From Osmia lignaria lignaria (lineage: Eukaryota; Arthropoda; Insecta; Hymenoptera; Megachilidae), in assembly GCF_051020975.1 (NCBI RefSeq), contig NC_135032.1, positions 5,766,001-5,830,000 on the forward strand: 64,000 nt of DNA, read 5' to 3'. How positions within the stretch are numbered: position 1 is the first letter of the stretch; the number at the start of each line of letters is the position of its first letter. Both the position numbers and the translations under genes were made by a program. A model generated the notes under the pieces. That model worked only from the letters and a program-made list of their open reading frames with translations. It made no database searches and was not told the DNA's origin. Positions 51,044 to 61,990 of this stretch are shown here, in pieces.

Positions 51044-53943
51044 TTGCAGATATATCTCAAGGGAAGGGGCCTGACGGATATATTTCGAGATATTTCTTCT
51101 TCTTGTTGTTCTTCTTCTGCACAGCTAAACTGGAAGTGGCGTTTCCAGCTCGCAATAGCGCAGAGTTATCTCAAAGAAAGGGGCCACGGTGTTTCTGTAT
51201 CTCTATTATGTTGGTGCGGCTTCGGAACTTTTAAATATCTTGATATATCTCGGGAACTACGCATCTGATAAAAAAATATCATAGACCATAAAAAGTAGGA
51301 GACTTAATTCTCTACAAATAAAGTCTCTTAACATTTTGCCATAGCTCGCTTCGTTTCCGAGATATTTGCAGATTTATCTCAAGGAAAGGGGCCGGACGGA
51401 CATATTTCGAGATATTTCTTCTTCTTGTTGTTCTTCTTCTGCACAGCTAAGCTGGAAGTGGCATTTACAGCTCGCAATAGTGCAGAGTTATCTCAAAGAA
51501 AGGGGCCACGGTGTTTCTGTATCTCTATTATGTTGGTGCGGCTTCGGAACTTTTAAATATCTTGATATATCTCGAGAAGTACGCATCTAATCAAAAAATA
51601 TCATAGAACATAAAAAGTAGGAAACTTAATTCTCTACAAAAAAGGTCTCTTAACATTTTGCCATAGCTCGCCTCGTTTCCGAGATATTTGCAGATTTATC
51701 TCAAGGGAAGGGGCCTGACGGACATATTTCGAGATATTTCTTCTTCTTGTTGTTCTTCTTCTGCACAGCTAAGCTGCAAGTGGCATTTGCAGCTCGCAAT
51801 AGTGCAGAGTTATCTCAAAGAAAGGGGCCACGGTGTTTCTGTATCTCTATTATGTTGGTGCGGCTTCGGAACTTTTAAATATCTTGATATATCTCGAGAA
51901 CTACGCATCTGATCAAAAAATATCATAGAATATAGAAAGTAGGAAACTTAATTCTCTACAAAAAAGGTCTCTTAACATTTTGCCATAGCTCGCTTCGTTT
52001 CCGAGATATTTGCAGATTTATCTCAAGGGAAGGGGCCTGACGGACATATTTCGAGATATTTCTTCTTCTTGTTGTTCTTCTTCTGCACAGCTAAGCTGGA
52101 AGTGGCATTTGCGGCTCGCACTAGTGCAGAGTTATCTCAAAGAAAGGGGCCACGGTGTTTCTGTATCTGTATTATGTTGGTGCGGCTTCGGAACTTGTAA
52201 ATATCACGATATATCTCGAAAACTACGCTTCTGATCAAAAAATATCATAGAACATAAATTGTAGGAAACATAATTCTCTACAAAAAACGTCTCTTAACAT
52301 TTTGCCATAGCTTGTTTCGTTTCCGAGATATTTGCAGATATATCTCAAGGGAAGGGGCCTGACGGACATATTTCGAGATATTTCTTCTTCTTGTTGTTCT
52401 TCTTCTGCACAGCTAAACTGGAAGTGGCGTTTCCAGCTCGCAATAGCGCAGAGTTATCTCAAAGAAAGGGGCCACGGTGTTTCTGTATCTCTATTATGTT
52501 GGTGCGGCTTCGGAACTTTTAAATATCTTTATATATCTCGGGAACTACGCATCTGATAAAAAAATATCATAGAACATAAAAAGTAGGAAACTTAATTCTC
52601 TACAAATAAAGTCTCTTAACATTTTGCCATAGCTCGCTTCGTTTCCGAGATATTTGCAGATTTATCTCAAGGAAAGGGGCCTGACGGACATATTTCGAGA
52701 TATTTCTTCTTCTTGTTGTTCTTCTTCTGCACAGCTAAGCTGGAAGTGGCATTTGCAGCTCGCAATAGTGCAGAGTTATCCCAAAGAAAGGGGCCACGGT
52801 GTTTCTGTATCTCTATTATGTTGGTGCGGCTTCGGAACTTTTAAATATCTTGATATATCTCGAGAACTACGCATCTGATCAAAAAATATCATACAACATA
52901 AAAAGTAGGAAACTTAATTCTCTACAATAAAGGTCTCTTAACATTTTGCCATAGCTCGCTTCGTTTCCGAGATATTTGCAGATTTATCTCAAGGAAAGGG
53001 GCCTGACGGACATATTTCGAGATATTTCTTCTTCTTGTTGTTCTTCTTCTGCACAGCTAAACTGGAAGTGGCGTTTCCAGCTCGCAATAGCGCAGAGTTA
53101 TCTCAAAGAAAGGGGCCACGGTGTTTCTGTATCTCTATTATGTTGGTGCGGCTTCGGAACTTTTAAATATCTTGATATATCTCGGGAACTACGCATCTGA
53201 TAAAAAAATATCATAGAACATAAAAAGTAGGAGACTTAATTCTCTACAAATAAAGTCTCTTAACATTTTGCCATAGCTCGCTTCGTTTCCGAGATATTTG
53301 CAGATATATCTCAAGGGAAGGGGCCTGACGGACATATTTCGAGATATTTCTTCTTCTTGTTGTTCTTCTTCTGCACAGCTAAGCTGGAAGTGGCATTTGC
53401 AGCTCGCAATAGTGCAGAGTTATCTCAAAGAAAGGGGCCACGGTGTTTCTGTATCTCTATTATGTTGGTGCGGCTTCGGAACTTTCGAATATCTTGATAT
53501 ATCTCGAGAACTACGCATCTGATCAAAAAATATCATAGAACACAAAAAGTAGGAAACTTAATTCTCTACAAAAAACGTCTCTTAACATTTTGCCATAGCT
53601 CGCTTCGTTTCCGAGATATTTGCAGATTTATCTCAAGGGAAGGGGCCTGACGGACATATTTCGAGATATTTCTTCTTCTTGTTGTTCTTCTTCTGCACAG
53701 CTAAGCTGGAAGTGGCATTTGCAGCTCGCAATAGTGCAGAGTTATCTCAAAGAAAGGGGCCACGGTGTTTCTGTATCTCTATTATGTTGGTGCGGCTTCG
53801 GAACTTTCAAATATCTTGATATATCTCGAGAACTACGCATCTGATCAAAAAATATCATAGAACATAAAAAGTAGGAAACTTAATTCTCTACAAAAAAGGT
53901 CGCTTAACATTTTGCCATAGCTCGCTTCGTTTCCGAGATATTT

Positions 53944-54083
53944 GCAGATTTATCTCAAGGGAAGGGGCCTGACGGACATATTTCGAGATATTTCTTCTTC
54001 TTGTTGTTCTTCTTCTGCACAGCTAAGCTGGAAGTGGCATTTGCAGCTCGCAATAGTGCAGAGTTATCTCAAAGAAAGGGGCC
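53944..54083 (+). repeat. Internal direct repeat inside the monomer (26 bp, 114 bp apart)
   Basis: Monomer positions 3-28 and 117-142 (53944-53969 and 54058-54083 here) align without gaps at 23 of 26 bases. Both begin GCAG, contain TTATCTCAA and end AAGGGGCC. The likeness continues into ACGG after a 2-base gap in the second copy. The pair is present in essentially every monomer, so it predates the array. It suggests the 322-bp unit grew from a shorter ancestral repeat. I saw only weak, A+T-rich likeness for a third copy. Confidence 0.85.
53992..54016 (+). repeat. TTC-rich pyrimidine tract of the monomer
   Basis: Positions 51-75 of the monomer are 25 bases of T and C broken only by two G, with a three-base rhythm of TTC and TTG. 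The tract is followed by TGCACAG. It recurs in every monomer with the same length; only substitutions were seen (for example TTATTG in U3 and TTATTC in U2). A microsatellite-like tract of constant length across 198 copies is noteworthy. Confidence 0.9.
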
Positions 54084-54139
54084 ACGGTGTTTCTGTATCT
54101 CTATTATGTTGGTGCGGCTTCGGAACTTTTAAATATCTT

Positions 54140-54169
54140 GATATATCTCGAGAACTACGCATCTGATCA
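54140..54169. other. Cluster of three short palindromes
   Basis: Within 30 bases the monomer has GATATATC (199-206), CTCGAG (206-211, sharing one base) and TGATCA (223-228). CTCGAG is an XhoI site and TGATCA a BclI site, so genomic digests should give 322-bp ladders. Monomers with the CTCGAAAAC variant lose the XhoI site, and those with TGATCC (U0, U8, U13, U23, U34) lose the BclI site. No protein-binding role can be shown from sequence. Confidence 0.85.
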
Positions 54170-54219
54170 AAAAATATCATAGAAGATAAAAAGTAGGAAA
54201 CTTAATTCTCTACAAAAAA
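54169..54219 (+). other. A-tract zone of the monomer
   Basis: Three A runs lie at positions 228-233 (A6), 247-251 (A5) and 273-278 (A6), with centres about 18 and 26 bases apart. A-tracts near helical phase can bend DNA, a property reported for many satellites, but the spacing here only loosely fits two helical turns. The 273-278 tract is one of the most substituted sites of the array (AAATAA, AACAAA, AAGAAA, AAAAAC and others) while its length stays fixed. Confidence 0.6.
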
Positions 54220-55229
54220 GGTCGCTTAACATTTTGCCATAGCTCGCTTCGTTTCCGAGATATTTGCAGATTTATCTCAAGGGAAGGGGCCTGACGGACA
54301 TATTTCGAGATATTTCTTCTTCTTGTTGTTCTTCTTCTGCACAGCTAAGCTGGAAGTGGCATTTACAGCTCGCAATAGTGCAGAGTTATCTCAAAGAAAG
54401 GGGCCACGGTGTTTCTGTATCTCTATTATGTTGGTGCGGCTTCGGAACTTTTAAATATCTTGATATATCTCGAGAAGTACGCATCTAATCAAAAAATATC
54501 ATAGAACATCAAAAGTAGGAAACTTAATTCTCTACAAAAAAGGTCTCTTAACATTTTGCCATAGCTCGCTTCGTTTCCGAGATATTTGCAGATTTATCTC
54601 AAGGGAAGGGGCCTGACGGACATATTTCGAGATATTTCTTCTTCTTGTTGTTCTTCTTCTGCACAGCTAAGCTGGAAGTGGCATTTGCGGCTCGCACTAG
54701 TGCAGAGTTATCTCAAAGAAAGGGGCCACGGTGTTTCTGTATCTCTATTATGTTGGTGCGGCTTCGGAACTTTTAAATATCACGATATATCTCGAAAACT
54801 ACGCTTCTGATCAGAAAATATCATAGAACATAAATTGTACGAAACATAATTCTCTACAAAAAACGTCTCTTAACATTTTGCCATAGCTCGCTTCGTTTCC
54901 GAGATTTTTGCAGATTCAGCTCAAAGGAACGGGCCTGACGGACATATTTCGAGATATTTCTTCTTCTTGTTGTTCTTCTTCTGCACAGCTAAGCTGGAAG
55001 TGGCATTTGCAGCTCGCAATAGTGCAGAGTTATCTCAAAGAAAGAGGCCACGGTGTTTCTGTATCTCTATTATGTTGGTGCGGCTTCGGAACTTTCAAAT
55101 ATCTTGATATATCTCGAGAACTACGCATCTGATCAAAAAATATCATAGAACATAAAAAGTAGGAAACTTAATTCTCTACAAAAAAGGTCTCTTAACATTT
55201 TGCCATAGCTCGCTTCGTTTCCGAGATAT

Positions 55230-55873
55230 ATGCAGATTTATCTCAAGGGAAGGGGCCTGACGGACATATTTCGAGATATTTCTTCTTCTTGTTGTTCTTC
55301 TTCTGCACAGCTAAGCTGGAAGTGGCATTTGCAGCTCGCAATAGTGCAGAGTTATCTCAAAGAAAGGGGCCACGGTGCTTCTGTATCTCTATTATGTTGG
55401 TGCGGCTTCGGAAGTTTTAAATATCTCGATATATCTTGAAAACTACGCTACTGATCAAAAAATATCATAGAACATAAAAAGTAGGAAACTTAATTCTCTA
55501 CAAATAAAGTCTCTTAACATTTTGCCATAGCTCGCTTCGTTTCCGAGATATTTGCAGATTTATCTCGAGGGAAGGGGCCTGACGGACATATTTCGAGATA
55601 TTTCTTCTTCTTGTTGTTCTTCTTCTGCACAGCTAAGCTGGAAGTGGCATTTGCGGCTCGCACTAGTGCAGAGTTATCTCAAAGAAAGGGGCCACGGTGT
55701 TTCTGTATCTCTATTATGTTGGTGCGGCTTCGGAACTTTCAAATATCTTGATATATCTCGAGAACTACGCATCTGATCAAAAAATATCATAGAACATAAA
55801 AAGTAGGAAACTTAATTCTCTACAAAAAAGGTCTCTTAACATTTTGCCATAGCTCGCTTCGTTTCCGAGATAT
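55230..55873 (+). repeat. 2-monomer tandem duplication, copy 1 (U172-U173)
   Basis: U172 carries CGGTGCTTCTG, GGAAGTTTTA, ATATCTTGAAAAC and CGCTACTGATC. U173 carries CTCGAGGG with GCGGCTCGCACTAG. The pair repeats at once as U174-U175. Confidence 0.9.
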
Positions 55874-56517
55874 ATGCAGATTTATCTCAAGGGAAGGGGC
55901 CTGACGGACATATTTCGAGATATTTCTTCTTCTTGTTGTTCTTCTTCTGCACAGCTAAGCTGGAAGTGGCATTTGCAGCTCGCAATAGTGCAGAGTTATC
56001 TCAAAGAAAGGGGCCACGGTGCTTCTGTATCTCTATTATGTTGGTGCGGCTTCGGAAGTTTTAAATATCTCGATATATCTTGAAAACTACGCTACTGATC
56101 AAAAAATATCATAGAACATAAAAAGTAGGAAACTTAATTCTCTACAAATAAAGTCTCTTAACATTTTGCCATAGCTCGCTTCGTTTCCGAGATATTTGCA
56201 GATTTATCTCGAGGGAAGGGGCCTGACGGACATATTTCGAGATATTTCTTCTTCTTGTTGTTCTTCTTCTGCACAGCTAAGCTGGAAGTGGCATTTGCGG
56301 CTCGCACTAGTGCAGAGTTATCTCAAAGAAAGGGGCCACGGTGTTTCTGTATCTCTATTATGTTGGTGCGGCTTCGGAACTTTTAAATATCTTGATATAT
56401 CTCGAGAACTACGCATCTGATCAAAAAATATCATACAACATAAAAAGTAGGAAACTTAATTCTCTACAAAAAAGGTCTCTTAACGTTTTGCCATAGCTCG
56501 CTTCGTTTCCGAGATAT
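55874..56517 (+). repeat. 2-monomer tandem duplication, copy 2 (U174-U175)
   Basis: Second copy of U172-U173. The tail of U175 differs (ACTTTTAAATATC and CATACAACAT, against ACTTTCAAATATC and CATAGAACAT in U173), and it leads into U176 with CCTGGCGGAC. Confidence 0.9.
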
Positions 56518-57161
56518 TTGCAGATTTATCTCAAGGGAAGGGGCCTGGCGGACATATTTCGAGATATTTCTTCTTCTTGTTGTTCTTCTTCTGCACAGCT
56601 AAACTGGAAGTGGCATTTCCAGCTCGCAATAGTGCAGAGTTATCTCAAAGAAAGGGGCCACGGTGTTTCTGTATCTCTATTATGTTGGTGCGGCTTCGGA
56701 ACTTTTAAATATTATGATATATCTCGAGAACTACGCATCTGATCAAAAAATATCATAGAACATAAAAAGTAGGAAACTTAATTCTCTACAAAAAAGGTAT
56801 CTTAACATTTTGCCATAGCTCGCTTCGTTTCCGAGATATATGCAGATTTATCTCAAGGGAAGGGGCCTGACGGACATATTTCGAGATATTTCTTCTTCTT
56901 GTTGTTCTTCTTCTGCACAGCTAAGCTGGAAGTGGCATTTGCAGCTCGCAATAGTGCAGAGTTATCTCAAAGAAAGGGGCCACGGTGTTTCTGTATCTCT
57001 ATTATGTTGGTGCGGCTTCGGAACTTTTAAATATCTTGATATATCTCGAGAACTACGCATCTGATCAAAAAATATCATAGAACATAAAAAGTAGGAAACT
57101 TAATTCTCTACAAAAAAGGTCGCTTAACATTTTGCCATAGCTCGCTTCGTTTCCGAGATAT

Positions 57162-58127
57162 TTGCAGATTTATCTCGAGGGAAGGGGCCTGACGGACATA
57201 TTTCGAGATATTTCTTCTTCTTGTTGTTCTTCTTCTGCACAGCTAAGCTGGAAGTGGCATTTGCGGCTCGCACTAGTGCAGAGTTATCTCAAAGAAAGGG
57301 GCCACGGTGTTTCTGTATCTCTATTATGTTGGTGCGGCTTCGGAACTTTTAAATATCTTGATATATCTCGAGAAGTACGCATCGAATCAAAAAATATCAT
57401 AGAACATAAAAAGTAGGAAACTTAATTCTCTACAAAAAAGGTCTCTTAACATTTTGCCATAGCTCGCTTCGTTTCCGAGATATTTGCAGATATATCTCAA
57501 GGGAAGGGGCCTGACGGACATATTTCGAGATATTTCTTCTTCTTGTTGTTCTTCTTCTGCACAGCTAAGCTGGAAGTGGCATTTGCAGCTCGCAATAGTG
57601 CAGAGTTATCCCAAAGAAAGGGGCCACGGTGTTTCTGTATCTCTATTATGTTGGTGCGGCTTCGGAACTTTCAAATATCTTGATATATCTCGAGAACTAC
57701 GCATCTGATCAAAAAATATCGTAGAACATAAAAAGTAGGAAACTTAATTCTCTACAAAAAACGTCTCTTAACATTTTGCCATAGCTCGCTTCGTTTCCGA
57801 GATATTTGCAGATTTATCTCAAGGGAAGGGGCCTGACGGACATATTTCGAGATATTTCTTCTTCTTGTTGTTCTTCTTCTGCACAGCTAAGCTGGAAGTG
57901 GCATTTGCAGCTCGCAATAGTGCAGAGTTATCTCAAAGAAAGGGGCCACGGTGTTTCTGTATCTCTATTATGTTGGTGCGGCTTCGGAACTTTTAAATAT
58001 CTTGATATATCTCGAGAACTACGCATCTGATCAAAAAATATCATAGAAGATAAAAAGTAGGAAACTTAATTCTCTACAAAAAAGGTCGCTTAACATTTTG
58101 CCATAGCTCGCTTCGTTTCCGAGATAT
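57162..58127 (+). repeat. 3-monomer block U178-U180, repeated as U187-U189
   Basis: U178 and U187 share CATCGAATC, which removes the usual TGA. U179 and U188 share ACTTTCAAATATC. U180 and U189 share the GAAGATAAAAAG and GGTCGCTT tail. The offset is 2897 bp (9 x 322 - 1). Confidence 0.78.
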
Positions 58128-58771
58128 TTGCAGATTTATCTCAAGGGAAGGGGCCTGACGGACATATTTCGAGATATTTCTTCTTCTTGTTGTTCTTCTT
58201 CTGCACAGCTAAGCTGGAAGTGGCATTTGCAGCTCGCAATAGTGCAGAGTTATCTCGAAGAATGGGGCCACGGTGTTTCTGTATCTCTATTATGTTGGTG
58301 CGACTTCGGAACTTTTAAATATCTCGATATATCTCGAAAACTACGCTTCTGATCAAAAAATATCATAGAACATAACTTGTAGGAAACATAATTCTCTACA
58401 AAAAAGGTCTCTCAACATTTTGCCATAGCTCGCTTCGTTTCCGAGATATTTGCAGATATATCTCAAGGGAAGGGGCCTGACGGACATATTTCGAGATATT
58501 TCTTCTTCTTGTTGTTCTTCTTCTGCACAGCTAAGCTGGAAGTGGCATTTGCAGCTCGCAATAGTGCAGAGTTATCTCAAAGAAAGGGGCCACGGTGTTT
58601 CTGTATCTCTATTATGTTGGTGCGGGTTCGGAACTTTTAAATATCTTGATATATCTCGAGAACTACGCATCTGATCAAAAAATATCATAGAACATAGAAA
58701 GTAGGAAACTTAATTCTCTACAAAAAAGGTCTCTTAACATTTTGCCATAGCTCGCTTCGTTTCCGAGATAT

Positions 58772-59092
58772 TTGCAGATTTATCTCAAGGGAAGGGGCCT
58801 GCGAACATATTTCGAGATATTTCTTCTTCTTGTTGTTCTTCTTCTGCACAGCTAAGCTGGAAGTGGCATTTGCGGCTCGCACTAGTGCAGAGTTATCTCA
58901 AAGAAAGGGGCCACGGTGTTTCTGTATCTGTATTATGTTGGTGCGGCTTCGGAACTTTTAAATATCACGATATATCTCGAAAACTACGCTTCTGATCAAA
59001 AAATATCATAGAATATAAATTGTAGGAAACATAATTCTCTACAAAAAACGTCTCTTAACATTTTGCCATAGCTTGTTTCGTTTCCGAGATAT
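58772..59092 (+). repeat. 321-bp monomer U183 (independent deletion)
   Basis: The junction is normal. The missing base is near position 31: CCTGCGAACAT replaces CCTGACGGACAT. This deletion is separate from the GATATTGGAG lineage and is seen in one monomer only, so it looks recent. Confidence 0.92.
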
Positions 59093-61024
59093 TTGCAGAT
59101 ATATCTCAAGGGAAGGGGCCTGACGGACATATTTCGAGATATTTCTTCTTCTTGTTGTTCTTCTTCTGCACAGCTAAGCTGGAAGTGGCATTTGCAGCTC
59201 GCAATAGTGCAGAGTTATCTCAAAGAAAGGGGCCACGGTGTTTCTGTATCTCTATTATGTTGGTGCGGCTTCGGAACTTTTAAATATCTTGATATATCTC
59301 GAGAACTACTCATCTGATCAAAAAATATCATAGAACATAGAAAGTAGGAAACTTAATTCTCTACAAAAAAGGTCTCTTAACATTTTGCCATAGCTCGCTT
59401 CGTTTCCGAGATATTTGCAGATTTATCTCAAGGGAAGGGGTCTGACGGACATATTTCGAGATATTTCTTCTTCTTGTTGTTCTTCTTCTGCACAGCTAAG
59501 CTGGAAGTGGCATTTGCAGCTCGCAATAGTGCAGAGTTATCCCAAAGAAAGGGGCCACGGTGTTTCTGTATCTCTATTATGTTGGTGCGGCTTCGGAACT
59601 TTTAAATATCTTGATATATCTCGAGAACTACGCATCTGATCAAAAAATATCATACAACATAAAAAGTAGGAAACTTAATTCTCTACAATAAAGGTCTCTT
59701 AACATTTTGCCATAGCTCGCTTCGTTTCCGAGATATTTGCAGATTTATCTCAAGGGAAGGGGCCTGACGGACATATTTCGAGATATTTCTTCTTCTTGTT
59801 GTTCTTCTTCTGCACAGCTAAACTGGAAGTGGCATTTGCAGCTCGCAACAGTGCAGAGTTATCTCAAAGAAAGGGGCCACGGTGTTTCTGTATCTCTATT
59901 ATGTTGGTGCGGCTTCGGAACTTTTAAATATCTTGATATATCTCGAGAACTACGCATCTGATCAAAAAATATCATAGAAGATAAAAAGTAGGAAACTTAA
60001 TTCTCTACAAAAAAGGTCGCTTAACATTTTGCCATACCTCGCTTCGTTTCCGAGATATTTGCAGATTTATCTCAAGGGAAGGGGCCTGACGGACATATTT
60101 CGAGATATTTCTTCTTCTTGTTGTTCTTCTTCTGCACAGCTAAGCTGGAAGTGGCATTTGCAGCTCGCAATAGTGCAGAGTTATCTCAAAGAAAGGGGCC
60201 ACGGTGTTTCTGTATCTCTATTATGTTGGTGCGGCTTCGGAACTTTTAAATATCTTGATACATCTCGAGAAGTACGCATCGAATCAAAAAATATCATAGA
60301 ACATAAAAAGTAGGAAACTTAATTCTCTACAAAAAGGGTCTCTTAACATTTTGCCATAGCTCGCTTCGTTTCCGAGATATTTGCAGATTTATCTCAAGGG
60401 AAGGGGCCTGACGGACATATTTCGAGATATTTCTTCTTCTTGTTGTTCTTCTTCTGCACAGCTAAGCTGGAAGTGGCATTTGCAGCTCGCAATAGTGCAG
60501 AGTTATCTCAAAGAAAGGGGCCACGGTGTTTCTGTATCTCTATTATGTTGGTGCGGCTTCGGAACTTTCAAATATCTTGATATATCTCGAGAACTACGCA
60601 TCTGATCAAAAAATACCATAGAACATAAAAAGTGGGAAACTTAATTCTCTACAAAAAACGTCTCTTAACATTTTGCCATAGCTCGCTTCGTTTCCGAGAT
60701 ATTTGCAGATTTATCTCAAGGGAAGAGGCCTGACGGACATATTTCGAGATATTTCTTCTTCTTGTTGTTCTTCTTCTGCACAGCTAAGCTGGAAGTGGCA
60801 TTTGCAGCTCGCAATAGTGCAGAGTTATCTCAAAGAAAGGGGCCACGGTGTTTCTGTATCTCTATTATGTTGGTGCGGCTTCGGAACTTTTAAATATCTT
60901 GATATATCTCGAGAACTACGCATCTGATCAAAAAATATCATAGAAGATAAAAAGTAGGAAACTTAATTCTCTACAAAAAAGGTCGCTTAACATTTTGCCA
61001 TAGCTCGCTTCGTTTCCGAGATAT

Positions 61025-61990
61025 TTGCAGATTTATCTCAAGGGAAGGGGCCTGACGGACATATTTCGAGATATTTCTTCTTCTTGTTGTTCTTCTTCTG
61101 CACAGCTAAGCTGGAAGTGGCATTTACAGCTCGCAATAGTGCAGAGTTATCTCAAAGAAAGGGGCCACGGTGTTTCTGTATCTCTATTATGTTGGTGCGG
61201 CTTCGGAACTTTCAAATATCTTGATATATCTCGAGAACTACGCATCTGATCAAAAAATATCATAGAACATAAAAAGTAGGAAACTTAATTCTCTACAAAA
61301 AACGTCTCTTAACATTTTGCCATAGCTCGCTTCGTTTCCGAGATATTTGCAGATTTATCTCAAGGGAAGAGGCCTGACGGACATATTTCGAGATATTTCT
61401 TCTTCTTGTTGTTCTTCTTCTGCACAGCTAAGCTGGAAGTGGCATTTGCAGCTCGCAATAGTGCAGAGTTATCTCAAAGAAAGGGGCCACGGTGTTTCTG
61501 TATCTCTATTATGTTGGTGCGGCTTCGGAACTTTTAAATATCTTGATATATCTCGAGAAGTACGCATCTAATCAAAAAATATCATAGAACATCAAAAGTA
61601 GGAAACTTAATTCTCTACAAAAAAGGTCTCTTAACATTTTGCCATAGCTCGCTTCGTTTCCGAGATATTTGCAGATTTATCTCAAGGGAAGGGGCCTGAC
61701 GGACATATTTCGAGATATTTCTTCTTCTTGTTGTTCTTCTTCTGCACAGCTAAGCTGGAAGTGGCATTTGCGGCTCGCACTAGTGCAGAGTTATCTCAAA
61801 GAAAGGGGCCACGGTGTTTCTGTATCTCTATTATGTTGGTGCGGCTTCGGAACTTTTAAATATCTTGATATATCTCGAGAACTACGCATCTGATCAAAAA
61901 ATATCATAGAAGATAAAAAGTAGGAAACTTAATTCTCTACAAAAAAGGTCGCTTAACATTTTGCCATAGCTCGCTTCGTTTCCGAGATAT
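61025..61990 (+). repeat. 3-monomer tandem block (U190-U192), repeated as U193-U195
   Basis: U190 and U193 share CATTTACAGC with ACTTTCAAATATC. U191 and U194 share GGGAAGAGGCC, GAGAAGTACGC and CATCAAAAG. U192 and U195 share the GCGGCTCGCACTAG body but have different tails. The offset is 966 bp. The U192 tail (GAAGATAAAAAG, GGTCGCTT) is that of U189, so U192 is a junction hybrid. Confidence 0.82.

Larger units (their letters stand above)
53942..54263 (+). repeat. Representative consensus-like monomer (U168)
   Basis: I used this monomer as the reference for positions because it is close to the most common base at most sites; one exception is GGTCGCTT at 279-286, where most copies have GGTCTCTT. 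It has 126 G+C of 322 and 11 CpG dinucleotides (61 C and 65 G counted, so about 12 expected). It has a purine-rich block at 17-26, a pyrimidine-rich block at 51-75, an A+T-rich right third (201-300, 29% G+C) and a G+C-rich junction segment (301-316). It has no ATG-initiated frame of useful length: the frame at positions 1-225 opens with TTG and closes at TGA (223-225). Confidence 0.95.
53942..55551 (+). repeat. 25-monomer-distant block, copy 1 (U168-U172)
   Basis: U169 (CATTTACAGC, GAGAAGTACGC, CATCAAAAG), U170 (ATCACGATATATC, TTGTACGAAAC), U171 (GATTCAGCTC with GGAACGGGCC) and U172 (CGGTGCTTCTG) recur in order as U194-U197. The offset is 8049 bp (25 x 322 - 1). U169 and U194 differ at several sites (GGGAAGAGGCC and TTTTGTCTATC are in U194 only). 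Confidence 0.8.

Noticed and set aside
54054..54127. RNA polymerase III A and B boxes, suggesting origin from a short interspersed element
   Set aside because: TAGTGCAGAG at 113-122 is A-box-like, but the B-box candidate at 176-186 matches only about 6 of 10 fixed bases and no T-run terminator or tRNA fold follows.
53942..54263. CENP-B box
   Set aside because: TTCG occurs at 41-44, 179-182 (as TTCGG) and 307-310, but none is followed by the A and CGGG spacing of the known box.
53942..54263. G-quadruplex potential of the GGGG runs
   Set aside because: Each monomer has two separate GGGG runs about 114 bases apart, which is too far for a local four-run structure.
60029..60313. 94-codon frame in U187
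   Set aside because: It is long only because CATACCTCG removes a stop and CATCGAATC removes another; it opens at TTG and has no independent support.
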